Position numbers and translations under genes: made by a program. Of a DNA stretch of 64,000 nucleotides, positions 45,227 to 54,715 are shown piece by piece. Position 1 is the stretch's first letter. Every line of letters begins with the position of its first letter. The notes below the pieces were generated by a model. The model had not been told where the DNA came from and ran no database searches. It was given only the letters and a program-made list of their open reading frames with translations. Origin of the DNA: G965230615 sp965230615 (GTDB lineage Bacteria; Pseudomonadota; Gammaproteobacteria; HTCC5015); NCBI GenBank assembly GCA_965230615.1, contig OZ246012.1, positions 2,604,001 through 2,668,000 on the forward strand, given 5' to 3'.

Positions 45227-46555
45227 TCAATGCGTATCCACCGGTAAGGAAACGATGGTATTGCTATAACGTTGTACAAAAACACTATATTTGGCCAACG
45301 TTTGTGCCTGCTTAATTGCGTTATACGCTAATTGAACACTATCTTGTCGAAAATAAATATAGGCTAATACAGCAAAATAATCAGCCGCAATACGGTCGTT
45401 CAATACATGCGAATCAACTGTTTGCAATATATCATACGCTTGTTGTATTTTGTCACTCTCAGCTGTTATCGCAGCAAGCCCGATACGCGCCTCAGTAAAA
45501 CCCGGCATATCCAACATGAGCCGACCTGCCAACAATTCACAATGTTGCAGCTTATCTGACTCCAAACGGGTAATCGGTTTTTCCAGAAAACCCACCATGG
45601 TATAACCGTAGTCGATAAACCCCTGGTGTTTTTGCCAGCGACTATTCTGTTTTAATGTCTGATAGGTTCGCTTGGCTTTGCTAAACTCACCCGCCAGTAG
45701 CTGACATTGAATTTTGAGTAACCCTGATTGAATATAGTCAGGGAAGTAGCTTGCATTGCTGTCAATTTTTTGCTGCATACGAATCCCACTCGCTGTCAGC
45801 ATTTTTTCTTCCAGTAGCGCACAACTATTTAAAGCCTGGATTCTTTCTTTAGCATACTTTGGTCGTAATATTAAGCTCAACAATTGCGCACCGTCATTGC
45901 GGGTATCCATTCCATCAATCGGCTGAATTTTTCTCGGCCACAAATTGGCAAACAATAAATAGAGATTAACGAACAAGCCCATTAACAACCATGCAGCTTC
46001 CTGCATTGGATACTCATAACTTGCAAGACCGTAGCCTGTCACTAATTCAAGTACAACAATAATCAATAGATGCGATAGAGGCCCTGACAAAACCAATAAA
46101 AAGTATCGCCAGTTCAACATCGAATCAGGACAATACTGAATATGATTAATACCACTATTGGCATTGGGGCAAATTGCAAAACGAGTGCGCCCAATTGAAA
46201 AGGTCAGCAAAGCTTTACCTTCGCCAATGACAATATGACTAATACTTGCGCCTAACAGCTTGCCTGCGACAAAATGCGCAAACTCATGACACAGCGAAGA
46301 GGCCATCAACCAAAGGCGAAACAACCCTAAGTTAATCATTATCCAACCCAGCACAGTATCCTGATCCAGATAAATAATGATACTGCCTAACAGTAACCAG
46401 CAGAACATCGGCATATACGCCAGACGATGCTGACTATCGTTTTCTTTTATTTGACAAACTGGGCAATAGTGATGAATTTCACCACCAAGCATTTTCTGCT
46501 TGTGGCGGAATAAGCCCACATTTTCGGACTCGAAATGGCAACTGGAGCACTTCAT
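45227..46555 (-). CDS. Zinc-ribbon, site-2-protease-like (M50) membrane protein with a TPR-like tail
   Basis: The 442-residue protein has three parts. First, an N-terminal zinc ribbon with two CxxC pairs (C3/C6 and CPVC at about 31-34). Second, a membrane block with HEFAHFVAGKLLG, the HExxH metal site of intramembrane site-2 proteases, and a matching distal motif NLWPRKIQPIDGMDTRNDG in the NxxPxxxxDG form, so the active site looks complete. Third, a C-terminal helical half (about 230-440) with TPR-like repeats. AGG lies about 10 bases before the ATG. Substrate unknown; no anti-sigma gene is nearby. Confidence 0.8.
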   Translation of the reverse strand: MKCSSCHFESENVGLFRHKQKMLGGEIHHYCPVCQIKENDSQHRLAYMPMFCWLLLGSIIIYLDQDTVLGWIMINLGLFRLWLMASSLCHEFAHFVAGKLLGASISHIVIGEGKALLTFSIGRTRFAICPNANSGINHIQYCPDSMLNWRYFLLVLSGPLSHLLIIVVLELVTGYGLASYEYPMQEAAWLLMGLFVNLYLLFANLWPRKIQPIDGMDTRNDGAQLLSLILRPKYAKERIQALNSCALLEEKMLTASGIRMQQKIDSNASYFPDYIQSGLLKIQCQLLAGEFSKAKRTYQTLKQNSRWQKHQGFIDYGYTMVGFLEKPITRLESDKLQHCELLAGRLMLDMPGFTEARIGLAAITAESDKIQQAYDILQTVDSHVLNDRIAADYFAVLAYIYFRQDSVQLAYNAIKQAQTLAKYSVFVQRYSNTIVSLPVDTH

Positions 46556-46886
46556 ACAACAACCTATGTATCTTATTCATTATTAAAGGTTATGAAGTTG
46601 TGCAGAAATATCACTGACGGTTTATCAGTAACATTTAGAAAATGGCGTCCTTACTAATTAATAAATGCAAGCCCAATAACTGGTGACAATTCTGTATTTA
46701 CAACCTTATTCGTATCTTCTAATTATGGACGCTGGTTTTGGTGTTGTAAATTTTATTATCCTAGCTAACTATGAAAATGCGTGCTGTTTAACATCTTTTT
46801 TAACAGACCACTTTTGCCAGCCCAGCAGCCTCTGGCACCTAGCATTTTGCGTGCCAAAACCAGGCTTAGACCAAGGCCATGCCTAC
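46556..46886. other. Non-coding spacer with one hairpin
   Basis: AT-rich spacer of 330 bases. An inverted repeat TGGCAC (46833-46838) / GTGCCA (46851-46856), with flanking GCCT/AGGC extending the stem, lies just beyond the 46887 stop codon and may end that transcript. A plus-strand frame at 46683-46892 has no binding site and is not treated as a gene. Confidence 0.4.
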
Positions 46887-47654
46887 TTATAATGCCATTA
46901 ATTTCTTGATGACATTAAACTCACGCTTAATGGTCGACATAGACTGTGCCACAAGACTGTTACGAGCAGGCTGACGGCCACAAATAAAGCCCCGCTGCCA
47001 CTTTTTCAGCGCTCTTTCATAGGCAAAATCATATTCTTCTCCCACTTCAAATTCGATATCTTCCCGCCCCCAGATCTCAATTTTCAATAGGGTGAATTTA
47101 TTGATCACCTCAGGATGAGAAATTTCACAATGCTTATTTGCCGCTCTAATTTGTGCTGTAACATAAGTAAACTTTTCTATAAGGTCCGTTAACGCGGTTG
47201 TCATACCCAGTTTTACTTTATCTACCTGGGTAGAATATTTTTCTTCCAAAGCTTTATAATCTGCCTGCAGTATATCCGCTCTGCTAGTCGTTTTCGCTGC
47301 CGCTTCCTCTACAGCACTTTCCTCAGTCAGGTCTGACTCTGAGCTCACCGCTTGCTCTGCCGACTTAGCCGCAACAGCGGCATCGATTTTTTTCTGCATT
47401 AGCCTTAGCTCTTTATTCCGCGCCTTGAGTGCATGAGCCAGTGCAATTTTTTGTGACTTTATTATTTTAATCGAACGATTAGCTTCTTTAATTCGATTAT
47501 CTAAAAACGCATCATTAACAGACTTGTCATGACTGGTAATCTGATCAATCTCGTCTTCCTCAAAGTCATAACGGTTGCCATTGTCATCTATTGCATTAGC
47601 CACTGAAGAGATAAAAAATATTAATGCAATCAAGCCTGTATCGAATCCTTTCAT
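46887..47654 (-). CDS. Secreted coiled-coil protein, function unknown
   Basis: The 255-residue protein has a signal peptide (cleavage after VANA, residue about 21). A long charged helical region (about 45-150) with an Ala/Glu/Ser-rich low-complexity patch (AEQAVSSESDLTEESAVEE) follows, then a more globular C-terminal part with two cysteines (KHCEISHP and FICGRQ) that could form a disulfide. AGG lies 8 bases before the ATG. No family recognised. It stands alone, with 257 bases to the next gene on either strand. Confidence 0.75.
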   Translation of the reverse strand: MKGFDTGLIALIFFISSVANAIDDNGNRYDFEEDEIDQITSHDKSVNDAFLDNRIKEANRSIKIIKSQKIALAHALKARNKELRLMQKKIDAAVAAKSAEQAVSSESDLTEESAVEEAAAKTTSRADILQADYKALEEKYSTQVDKVKLGMTTALTDLIEKFTYVTAQIRAANKHCEISHPEVINKFTLLKIEIWGREDIEFEVGEEYDFAYERALKKWQRGFICGRQPARNSLVAQSMSTIKREFNVIKKLMAL

Positions 47655-47911
47655 TTGTACACCTGCTTAATTTTTGTATTTGGTTTGATATAAGTCACAT
47701 AGTGTATTACTCAGGCGAGATTATCGGCAAAACGTAACAAAGTCTTTAGCCGCTTTTAGGCGTGTCTTTTTAATAAAATAAAGCTATGACTTTATGGGTT
47801 TACGGGAGTTTTATCAATCAGCAAAAACTGTGCCGATAAGCAACTTTTGTTTCCCCGAAATAGCAATATTGCTTTATTCGGTTATTTTTTATTATGCCGC
47901 CACTTAGCCCT

Positions 47912-48682
47912 CTACAGCCAACCACCAACCGCTTGCAATGGGGTTTGATTCTGAGCTCGACTCACCCAAGCAGCAATGGCCTTGGCTTTATAGCCTGTTA
48001 TCGGCTTTGGCAAAGATGATTGCCACTGTGCCTGATTAGCAAGATACTGCTGATAAGCAAGAACCACAAAATCCTGACGCAATGTTTTGCCTCGATTTTC
48101 ACCACGCGGTACCTGTGTTTTAATATCAAACCCCAGCAAAGCTATATGTAATACCAAAGGGCTACTGTTTTCCATAACTTGATCATTGGCTAATTTAAGT
48201 GTTGCTTGGTAATCTTTACCGTTAACCATCAATGCTAATTCCGGTGCCGCTGTTGCATGATCAGTATTAATTTTGCGTCGTCCTAGCAAACTAAAAAAAT
48301 CACGCCACTCCTTGCCTCGCAAGACAAAACCAGGTGTATATACAGAACGTATACCGCCCTGCTCTCGATAACGATATTGCCGCTGACTAAACCTTGCATC
48401 TGCAAATACATCTGACCAACCCAACTTATCCCAATAATCAACATGAAATGCGAGTGGCACAATCTCATTCCATAAGCGCTGATCATCTTTTAATCTAGCC
48501 AACCAATGTTCTGCCACAGGGCAACTACTACAACCCTGCGAAGTATATAGTTCAAATAATGCGACAGTTTTATTACCGCTGTTAAATGTTTGCGCATGCA
48601 CTATTGGCACTAGCAAACAACACAGTATAAAAAACTCAAATATGTGCAATGTATTTATTTTTAAAAGCCGCTTTTTTACCAT
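47912..48682 (-). CDS. DUF1223 secreted thioredoxin-like protein
   Basis: The 256-residue protein (start ATG 48682, AGGG about 9 bases upstream; a TTG two codons earlier is less likely) has a hydrophobic signal segment ending VHAQT. It then has the DUF1223 core FELYTSQGCSSCPVAE with a CxxC pair in a thioredoxin-like position, followed by PLAFHVDYWDKLGW and YTPGFVLRGKEW. Members of the family are periplasmic, of unknown role, and often near redox genes. No such neighbour is seen here. Confidence 0.88.
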   Translation of the reverse strand: MVKKRLLKINTLHIFEFFILCCLLVPIVHAQTFNSGNKTVALFELYTSQGCSSCPVAEHWLARLKDDQRLWNEIVPLAFHVDYWDKLGWSDVFADARFSQRQYRYREQGGIRSVYTPGFVLRGKEWRDFFSLLGRRKINTDHATAAPELALMVNGKDYQATLKLANDQVMENSSPLVLHIALLGFDIKTQVPRGENRGKTLRQDFVVLAYQQYLANQAQWQSSLPKPITGYKAKAIAAWVSRAQNQTPLQAVGGWL

Positions 48683-48923
48683 ACGCAAAAACCCTAGCGA
48701 AAAATAAAATATTAATTACTACCCCAAGCTAAAACCTTAATACATGTTTTTAATGTCAGCCACCCAAAGCACAAGATTTTATAAAAACGTTATAAATCTG
48801 TGAGACTTGCGTGAATCTCTAAGCCAATTCTGCGCTCACAATATTTTCTCAAGCTCAAAACACATTCGCTTGATTAAACCACTTATTGTTATTTACTTTT
48901 AATGAAGCCTTTAAGGAGAAAGC

Positions 48924-49613
48924 ATGAAAACGCGTACCACCCTGCTTATTATTACTTCGCTTTTAGCAAGTTTATTCATCAGCAAAGTAAGCTATGCTGA
49001 TAACAATTGGTATTACTACCAAAAGCCTAGTGAAAGAACTTACAAAGTAAGCATTACAAACATCACAAAAGGCATTCGCTTCACACCTGTGCTTGCGGCC
49101 ACACACAGTAAAGACATTAGTTTTTTTACGACAGGTGAAGCAGCTTCACCCGAGCTCGCTTTGTTAGCAGAGGGCGGCGCAACCGACCCTTTAAAAGCAG
49201 TACTCGATGGTGTTGATAGTGTATTCGCCACAACGACAACAGCAGGCTTGTTGCAACCAGGCGATAACGTTGAGTTAGAAATTACCAGCCAACGTCAGTT
49301 TAGCCGTTTAAGCTTTGCCGCAATGCTATTACCAACTAATGATTCATTCGTTAGCTTAAATTCTGTGTTATTACCTAGACGTGGCACGGCAACTTATTTT
49401 GCACGCGGCTATGATGCAGGTAGTGAGCCTAACGACGAGCTATGCGTTAATATCCCAGGACCAACTTGCGGTGGCGCAGGCCCATCACCTGAAGAAGGCG
49501 GTGAAGGCTATGTTTTTATCAGCCCTGGTATTCATGGCGAAGCTGATCTTGCACGCTCAAGTCATGATTGGCGTGATGCAGTTGCCAGAGTTGTTATTAC
49601 ACGTATTCGATAA
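48924..49613 (+). CDS. Secreted spondin-domain protein
   Basis: The 229-residue protein has a signal peptide (cleavage after VSYA, about residue 25) and then a single spondin-like domain: YKVSITNITKGIRFTPVLAATH at the start, the FTTGEAASPELALLAEGG segment, and the end ISPGIHGEADLARSSHDWRDAVARV, which matches bacterial spondin_N proteins. One CVN...PTC cysteine pair (near residue 172-180) may form a disulfide. AAGGAG gives a strong binding site. Bacterial members are secreted and of unknown function. It is a single-gene unit. Confidence 0.85.
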   Translation: MKTRTTLLIITSLLASLFISKVSYADNNWYYYQKPSERTYKVSITNITKGIRFTPVLAATHSKDISFFTTGEAASPELALLAEGGATDPLKAVLDGVDSVFATTTTAGLLQPGDNVELEITSQRQFSRLSFAAMLLPTNDSFVSLNSVLLPRRGTATYFARGYDAGSEPNDELCVNIPGPTCGGAGPSPEEGGEGYVFISPGIHGEADLARSSHDWRDAVARVVITRIR

Positions 49614-49694
49614 GTTTGAGCTATAGGTATGCGCCGGCCAGTTTTCTTAGCGGAAATCCCTCTTCCACTCCACTTTGTGGTCGGCCCTACCTTT

Positions 49695-50126
49695 TTACTC
49701 CCATTGCAAACGGACCAACAACCACTGTCCATCTATCGATTGCCATTCACCATTAAAGCTCAATAGTCGCCCCTCACTGGGTAAGGTGCTCTCCGAACCT
49801 GTCACCAATACTGTTCCCTGCATTTTTGCCCACAGTGGGTCTTGCGGGTTAAGCTGAATATCCAGTTTGGTTAGCACAACATTAATTTTTTTATGACGCA
49901 AAAAAAGTCCTATCAAAAAACGTCTCAATTGTGCTTTATCCATATATTGCTTACCCAAAAAACTATCCGCTACCGACTCAAGTACCTGGCTGGCTTTTCT
50001 TGCTTCTGCTCCCGCCTGCATGTCTGCCATTGCCTGTCGAATCGCTTCTTCCGGTGCTGTGCGACTACAGGCAGATACACTCAAACCAATAATTAAACAG
50101 CAAGCGATAAAGTAATATTTCGACAT
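49695..50126 (-). CDS. Small lipoprotein, function unknown
   Basis: The 143-residue protein has a lipobox LSVSAC at about residues 15-20. A mature helical region follows, with a Q/A/E-rich start and a C-terminal beta part (GEWQSIDGQWLLVRLQWE), a layout like NTF2-like lipoproteins. GGGGGA lies close before the ATG. It is 27 bases downstream of the pseudouridine synthase gene on the same strand. No family name assigned. Confidence 0.75.
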   Translation of the reverse strand: MSKYYFIACCLIIGLSVSACSRTAPEEAIRQAMADMQAGAEARKASQVLESVADSFLGKQYMDKAQLRRFLIGLFLRHKKINVVLTKLDIQLNPQDPLWAKMQGTVLVTGSESTLPSEGRLLSFNGEWQSIDGQWLLVRLQWE

Positions 50127-50153
50127 TCATTTCCCCCTGATAGCCAGCATACT

Positions 50154-51017
50154 CTAAAGGCTCAGCAATAGATTTTCCGGCAAAGTATATGACTTCACTG
50201 CGTTAGACAACGGACATTGTAGCTGCAGAGCATAGGCTGTTAATTGCAAATTTTCACCAACAGCATCAACAGCATTTTCGCTAGCGCCATTGCGACCATA
50301 CATGCGATCTCCAACAATTGGAAAACCTGCCTGCATTAAGTGTTGTCTAATTTGATGCTTGCGACCTGTTGTGATCTCAATATCTAATAAAGAACATTGC
50401 TTATCTGCATCAAACTTTAACAATCTCGCCTTGCTCAGCGCCGCTTGACCGGCAATCTCAGTATCCATAATAAGTGGTTCTTTAATATGTTTAAATTGAC
50501 CATGCACAATTGCCTGATATTTTTTTTGAATAGTTCGCTCAGCAAACGCTGCTGCTAACAATGCTGCAACACGCTTGGCATGAGCCAGCAAAATAAGTCC
50601 ACTGGCGGCTCGGTCCAGCCGGTGCACGATGTAACTAGAGCGTTGCGGTATTAACTGCGTTTCTGCCCAACGATTGATGGTGCAATGATCACCCCACTTT
50701 GAGCCTTGTGACAACATGCCATAGGGCTTATACCAAACAGAGTAATCACCTTCATCTACCAGCAGCTGTGCTGGCCTGACTTGTGCGGACAGCACAGCCT
50801 CATCATAATATAAGTGTAAAGTATCCCCTTGTTTTAATGGCTTACTCGCACGTCGCAGGCGACGGGTACTTTTCCCCGTCGTCAACCAGACAGCACCTTT
50901 TTGCATCACCTGCTTAATATGCTGTTTAGACAAATCAGAGGCTTCTGCCAATATGGTATCCGCTCTTACAGCTGACTGCTTAACTTCAATGTGGCGCTCA
51001 AAACGCATAGCACTCAA
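50154..51017 (-). CDS. RluA-family RNA pseudouridine synthase
   Basis: Converts uridine to pseudouridine in rRNA or tRNA. The 287-residue protein has an S4-like N-terminal RNA-binding part (about 15-70), then the RluA core with HRLDRAASGLIL, in which D135 is the catalytic aspartate, and TTGRKHQIRQHL near the end. The exact target (RluA, RluC, RluD or TruC type) is not clear from the sequence. A TTG at 51017 has GGGAG seven bases upstream; the ATG three codons later is an alternative. Confidence 0.9.
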   Translation of the reverse strand: MSAMRFERHIEVKQSAVRADTILAEASDLSKQHIKQVMQKGAVWLTTGKSTRRLRRASKPLKQGDTLHLYYDEAVLSAQVRPAQLLVDEGDYSVWYKPYGMLSQGSKWGDHCTINRWAETQLIPQRSSYIVHRLDRAASGLILLAHAKRVAALLAAAFAERTIQKKYQAIVHGQFKHIKEPLIMDTEIAGQAALSKARLLKFDADKQCSLLDIEITTGRKHQIRQHLMQAGFPIVGDRMYGRNGASENAVDAVGENLQLTAYALQLQCPLSNAVKSYTLPENLLLSL

Positions 51018-51156
51018 TCATCATCTCCCGATTAAAATTGACTGGTCAAACATAACCATCGTCACGCATTGTCATTCAAAGATCAAACAGCTTATGCTAA
51101 GTTTTGCCAAGGCCTACTCTTTCCTTATTTTAAAAACCATGCTGGAGACATCAACG

Positions 51157-52064
51157 ATGACTCAAATAAAACGCCTCTGTTTTACACAATTTACAGCATT
51201 ACTATTATTCGGGCTTTTGCTCACAACGCAAACTCACGCCGAGACCCGCGGCAATACCCATACGCGCGATGCTGCGAGCAATAAGGCATTCGACTTCACA
51301 CTCAAAGCCAGTAGTGATAAGCAGTTCTCCAGGCCACACGATATTGTGCTAAGCCCAGATAAAAAGCTACTGTATGTCGCCGATAATGGCAATGACCGTA
51401 TTGTTGTACTCGATGCGCATACCTTGCAGACCAAAGGCGCATTCGGCCAGGCAGAATTACGCGAGCCTCATGATGTAGCCTTTGATCCACAAGGCCAACT
51501 GCTGGTCGCCGATACTGGCAACAACCGCATTGCGGTATTTAGTATAGATGCTTACACAGGAACCCTTAGCCAGTCGCTTCGCGGTCGCATCAGACGGCCA
51601 GAAGGGGTAGCTGTCAGCGCAGATGGGCATATCTATGCCACAGGTGCCGCCTCAGCGAATCTGGTTGCCTTTAAACGCCGAGGCTAAGGGCCTAGCTTCA
51701 GCACATGATATCGAGCTGGATACACAAGGCAATATTTGGGTAGCCGATACAGGCAATGAGCGACTGCTAAAATTCAACAAGCATTTGATTCTACTACAAA
51801 AAATTGATGATACAGCACTGGCATTTAATGGTCCTCGCTATATGGACTTCTATTCTGATGACCTCATGCTGGTTGCTGACAAATACAGCCATAATATCAA
51901 GCTGGTGACGACGCAGGGGCATTTGATCCAGATACTGGCCTGGCTTGGGTGAGGGGGTATTTGATCGCCCTGAGGGCGTGGAAGTCGCCGCTGATATCAG
52001 CTGGTTTGCTGATACTTACAATAACCGCATTGTTCGCTACCAGATGAGGCCGGTAAAACAATAG
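51157..52064 (+). pseudogene. Secreted NHL-repeat beta-propeller gene broken by two frameshifts
   Basis: The gene starts at ATG 51157 (GGAG 9 bases upstream) with a signal peptide (cleavage near THAET). Three reading frames in turn carry six NHL repeats. Repeats 1-3 are in the first frame (to the TAA at 51687), repeats 4-5 in the second (about 51670-51952, VADTGNERLLKFN), and repeat 6 in the third (about 51940-52064, FADTYNNRIVRYQ). The joints are near 51675-51685 and 51930-51950, the second close to a G5 run. Together they would make a complete six-bladed propeller of about 300 residues. Both shifts go the same way. Either the gene is dead or the read has indels. A terminator follows. Confidence 0.8.
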
Positions 52065-52154
52065 TCAGAGCGTGCCCACTCCCCGAACAATAGCCGCTAG
52101 AACGGCCTGACCAAGGCTCTGGCCACACAAAATCAACAGCTGCTAATAATAACG

Positions 52155-52181
52155 CAAAACGCCCCTAAAAGGGGCGTTTTG
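52155..52181. terminator. Bidirectional terminator between the NHL gene and cspA
   Basis: Perfect 11-bp stem CAAAACGCCCC (52155-52165) / GGGGCGTTTTG (52171-52181) with a TAAAA loop, and T-runs on both strands. It serves the two convergent transcripts. Confidence 0.9.
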
Positions 52182-52204
52182 ACAAATACATGTAAGCTCA
52201 GCGC

Positions 52205-52411
52205 TTAGCTGACTACTTGGACGTTGCTGGCTTGCGGGCCTTTTGGACCGTCAGTTGTTTCAAACTGTACTTGCTGGCCATCGCTCAGAGACTTAAAACC
52301 AGAACCTGTGATCGCACTATAGTGTACGAAAACATCTTTCGAGCCATCCGCAGGCGAAATAAAGCCAAAACCTTTTGCATCGTCAAACCACTTGACTGTA
52401 CCTGTATTCAT
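52205..52411 (-). CDS. Cold-shock domain protein (CspA family)
   Basis: Single-stranded nucleic-acid-binding RNA chaperone. The 68-residue protein is one cold-shock OB-fold domain with RNP1 KGFGFI and RNP2 DVFVHY and a normal length. AGAGG lies about 8 bases before the ATG. The transcript has a leader of about 113 bases, as is usual for cold-regulated csp genes. Whether it is cold-induced or constitutive cannot be told. Confidence 0.95.
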   Translation of the reverse strand: MNTGTVKWFDDAKGFGFISPADGSKDVFVHYSAITGSGFKSLSDGQQVQFETTDGPKGPQASNVQVVS

Positions 52412-52539
52412 TCAAACTACCTCTACTTAAATTGGACATTCTTTTGCGTTACATAAACTTCGAGGTATTGTATTCAGGGACTTACAAGAAGTGAAGACTG
52501 GAATATGAACCTTAAAGCGCAACAGTGCTTAGCATAACA
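52412..52539 (-). promoter_or_regulatory. cspA promoter and long 5' leader
   Basis: An extended -10 TGTTATGCT is read on the minus strand at 52531-52539. No good -35 is visible, but an extended -10 does not need one. Transcription would begin near 52524, giving a leader of about 113 bases before the ATG at 52411. Long leaders control cspA-type mRNA stability and translation by temperature in known cases. I did not model its fold. Confidence 0.45.
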
Positions 52540-52870
52540 CGATGCGAAAACATTTAGCCATCCTTTCAGTGTATTTTACGTAAATTATTAGCCGATAATG
52601 TGAGTGAATTCCATCGCCAGCAACTCGCATCACCATTACATATTCCTGTAACAATTTCCGCTAAAGCACGCCCGTATTTTGCTTTAAATATAGATGACTA
52701 AGCAAAAACCAGCGCATCGTTCCAGAGGAGATATTGGCAGGATATGCTAAACTTGCCACCTGATTTAACGCGCGTATGCGCGGTACTGAGACCGACTATA
52801 AATCATCACAGGGAACTCTCTATTATCAGCATGCTCAAAGGCTCTTTGCTCATATAACTTATAAAACGCT
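52540..52870. other. Non-coding divergent spacer between cspA and the MATE gene
   Basis: About 330 bases without a supported gene. It should hold the MATE promoter, which I could not place. No repeat or terminator is visible. Confidence 0.4.
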
Positions 52871-54226
52871 GTGCCAAATTACCCACAACTCAAACAGATT
52901 TATTTAGACTGCAAACATATTCTTTTGCTAAGCGGGCCTTTAATTGCCAATAACCTGGCGTTAGCTGGAATGGGCTTTGCTGATACCGTCATGTCCGGAC
53001 GTTTAAGCGCGCTTGACCTGACAGCCGTGGCGATTGGTGCTGGCATTTGGTTTATCGCATTTATTCCATCGATGGGCGTATTATTGGCGCTCAGCCCGAT
53101 AGCAGCTCAATTATACGGCGCTAAGCAATATCAACAGATTGGCCATTACACTCGACAGACCTTATGGTTGAGTATTGCTGCAACACTGGCAACGCTTATC
53201 GCGCTCGGACTAGGCATTATCGCAGTGCAACTCGATTGGCTAGCTCCGGATATTCAGCACCTGACCTCACAGTACCTGCAAGCGATTGCCTGGGGTGCGC
53301 CCGCCATGTTCGCCTATCTCACACTGCGCTACTGCAGCGAAGGCACAGGCTGGACACGGCCAGTTATGTATACTGCCCTGCTCGGGCTTACCGTCAATGT
53401 TATTGGCAATTATCTACTGATCTACGGCAACTATGGCTTCCCTAAACTCGGTGCTGTTGGTTGTGGCTGGGCAAGTGCAATATCGATGTGGTGTATGTTC
53501 TTTATGATGCTAGCGTATATTATGATCAAGCGGCGTTACAAAGACTTTGCCATTTTTAGTCATTTTGAATGGCCAGATTACAAAACCCAAAAAGAATTAA
53601 TATGGCTGGGTGCACCGATTGGCTTTGCCATGGGGTTGGAAATTAGTTTCTTTAGCATCATGCCATTATTGATGGGCAAACTTGGCGAAACGTATGTAGC
53701 CGCTCATCAAATTGCCATTAATTATGCCGGTACCATGTTTATGATTCCGATGGGCTTGGCTTTTGGCACCACAATTTATGCGGGCCAAACCTTAGGCGGT
53801 GGCAATGCTAGTGCCGCACGACGTCAAGGTTTTATCGGTATACTGTTATGCGGCCTAGTAATGGCTATTTCAGCAGTTATTATGTTGCTTTATAAAAGTA
53901 ATATCGTTGGGCTATATACAAAAGATCCTGAAGTGATGACTCTGGCAATTTCCTTAGTTGCCATTGCAATGGTCTTTCAAGTTTCCGATGGCTTGCAGGT
54001 TGGTGCGCTAGGCGCCTTACGAGCTTTTAAAGATACAACCACACCAAGCATCATTAACTTTATTGCCTACTGGCTGCTCGGCTTTCCGATTGCTTATTAC
54101 TTTGGCATATATACAGCAGGTGGTGTACATAATATATGGATCGCATTTGTTGTTGCACTTTCTTTTGCATCATGCTTATTAATTTGGCGGTTTTATCTGG
54201 TTGCAAAAGCCGCTCAGAGTAAATAA
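52871..54226 (+). CDS. MATE family multidrug efflux transporter (NorM-like)
   Basis: Sodium- or proton-coupled exporter of cationic drugs. The 451-residue protein has about twelve helices in two homologous halves. The first half has LSGPLIANNLALAGMGFADTVMSGRL and the second half GAPIGFAMGLEISFFS, both MATE-typical, with VAAHQIAINYAGTMFMIPMGL. The start is a GTG at 52871 with a weak binding site. It is convergent with the next gene, 10 bases apart. Confidence 0.93.
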   Translation: MPNYPQLKQIYLDCKHILLLSGPLIANNLALAGMGFADTVMSGRLSALDLTAVAIGAGIWFIAFIPSMGVLLALSPIAAQLYGAKQYQQIGHYTRQTLWLSIAATLATLIALGLGIIAVQLDWLAPDIQHLTSQYLQAIAWGAPAMFAYLTLRYCSEGTGWTRPVMYTALLGLTVNVIGNYLLIYGNYGFPKLGAVGCGWASAISMWCMFFMMLAYIMIKRRYKDFAIFSHFEWPDYKTQKELIWLGAPIGFAMGLEISFFSIMPLLMGKLGETYVAAHQIAINYAGTMFMIPMGLAFGTTIYAGQTLGGGNASAARRQGFIGILLCGLVMAISAVIMLLYKSNIVGLYTKDPEVMTLAISLVAIAMVFQVSDGLQVGALGALRAFKDTTTPSIINFIAYWLLGFPIAYYFGIYTAGGVHNIWIAFVVALSFASCLLIWRFYLVAKAAQSK

Positions 54227-54235
54227 TGGCAGACC

Positions 54236-54269
54236 GCTAAGCAGTGCTTTCTTGCAACCACTGCTTAGC
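54236..54269. terminator. Inverted repeat at the convergent ends of the MATE and 54237 genes
   Basis: An 11-bp perfect stem, GCTAAGCAGTG (54236-54246) / CACTGCTTAGC (54259-54269), with a 12-base loop. It overlaps the stop codon and last codons of the minus-strand gene. There is no T-run, so it is a candidate shared hairpin terminator or mRNA 3' stabiliser. Confidence 0.4.
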
Positions 54270-54611
54270 TGCCGCAACCTGATAAAAAATTTTAACTTGG
54301 TCATAGCCTCGCTTGAAGCAGACATTTTCCCAAAACTGGAAACTGACATGGTCTTGCGCAATAACGATTGCACGCCGCACTTCACGAGCGAGTTGATTTT
54401 TATCAAGGTGATTTACCAGCCTGGATAAGTCGGCAAACGAAATGACCACCTTAGCATTTTGCGCATCCGTTAGCACACGCATGCAATTATGTTGCTTAAC
54501 AGCAGCAGCCAACTCTGCAAAAAACACAGGCACTAAGTCTTTATCAACATCGCCGGTAACTATGGCATGTAGGTATTTTTTATCTGTATGATAAGTAATT
54601 TTATAAGGCAT
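54237..54611 (-). CDS. Small STAS/SpoIIAA-like protein
   Basis: Function unknown. The 124-residue protein (start ATG 54611, preceded by GGTGGAAG; an upstream start at 54647 is possible) shows the alternating strand/helix pattern of the STAS/SpoIIAA-like fold: ITYHTDKKYLHAIVTGDVD, a central RVLTDAQNAKVVISFADLSRL and ARAIVIAQDHVSFQFWE-like segments (sequence here RRAIVIAQ). Such proteins are predicted regulators or lipid-binding factors. No kinase or phosphatase partner is nearby. Confidence 0.7.
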   Translation of the reverse strand: MPYKITYHTDKKYLHAIVTGDVDKDLVPVFFAELAAAVKQHNCMRVLTDAQNAKVVISFADLSRLVNHLDKNQLAREVRRAIVIAQDHVSFQFWENVCFKRGYDQVKIFYQVAAAKQWLQESTA

Positions 54612-54715
54612 ACTTCCACCAGCAGTTGTTGATGTTAATTTAAGCACAATGCTTTATAAGTGTAGTATGAAATCAGGCAAACTATATGAACTCAATAGAA
54701 AATAAGAGATCCAGC

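Noticed and set aside
46683..46892. 69-codon plus-strand frame
   Set aside because: No start signal, odd composition, ends inside a convergent gene's stop region.
51623..51952. Separate small gene downstream of the NHL frame
   Set aside because: Its sequence continues the same NHL repeats, so it is the middle part of one broken gene.
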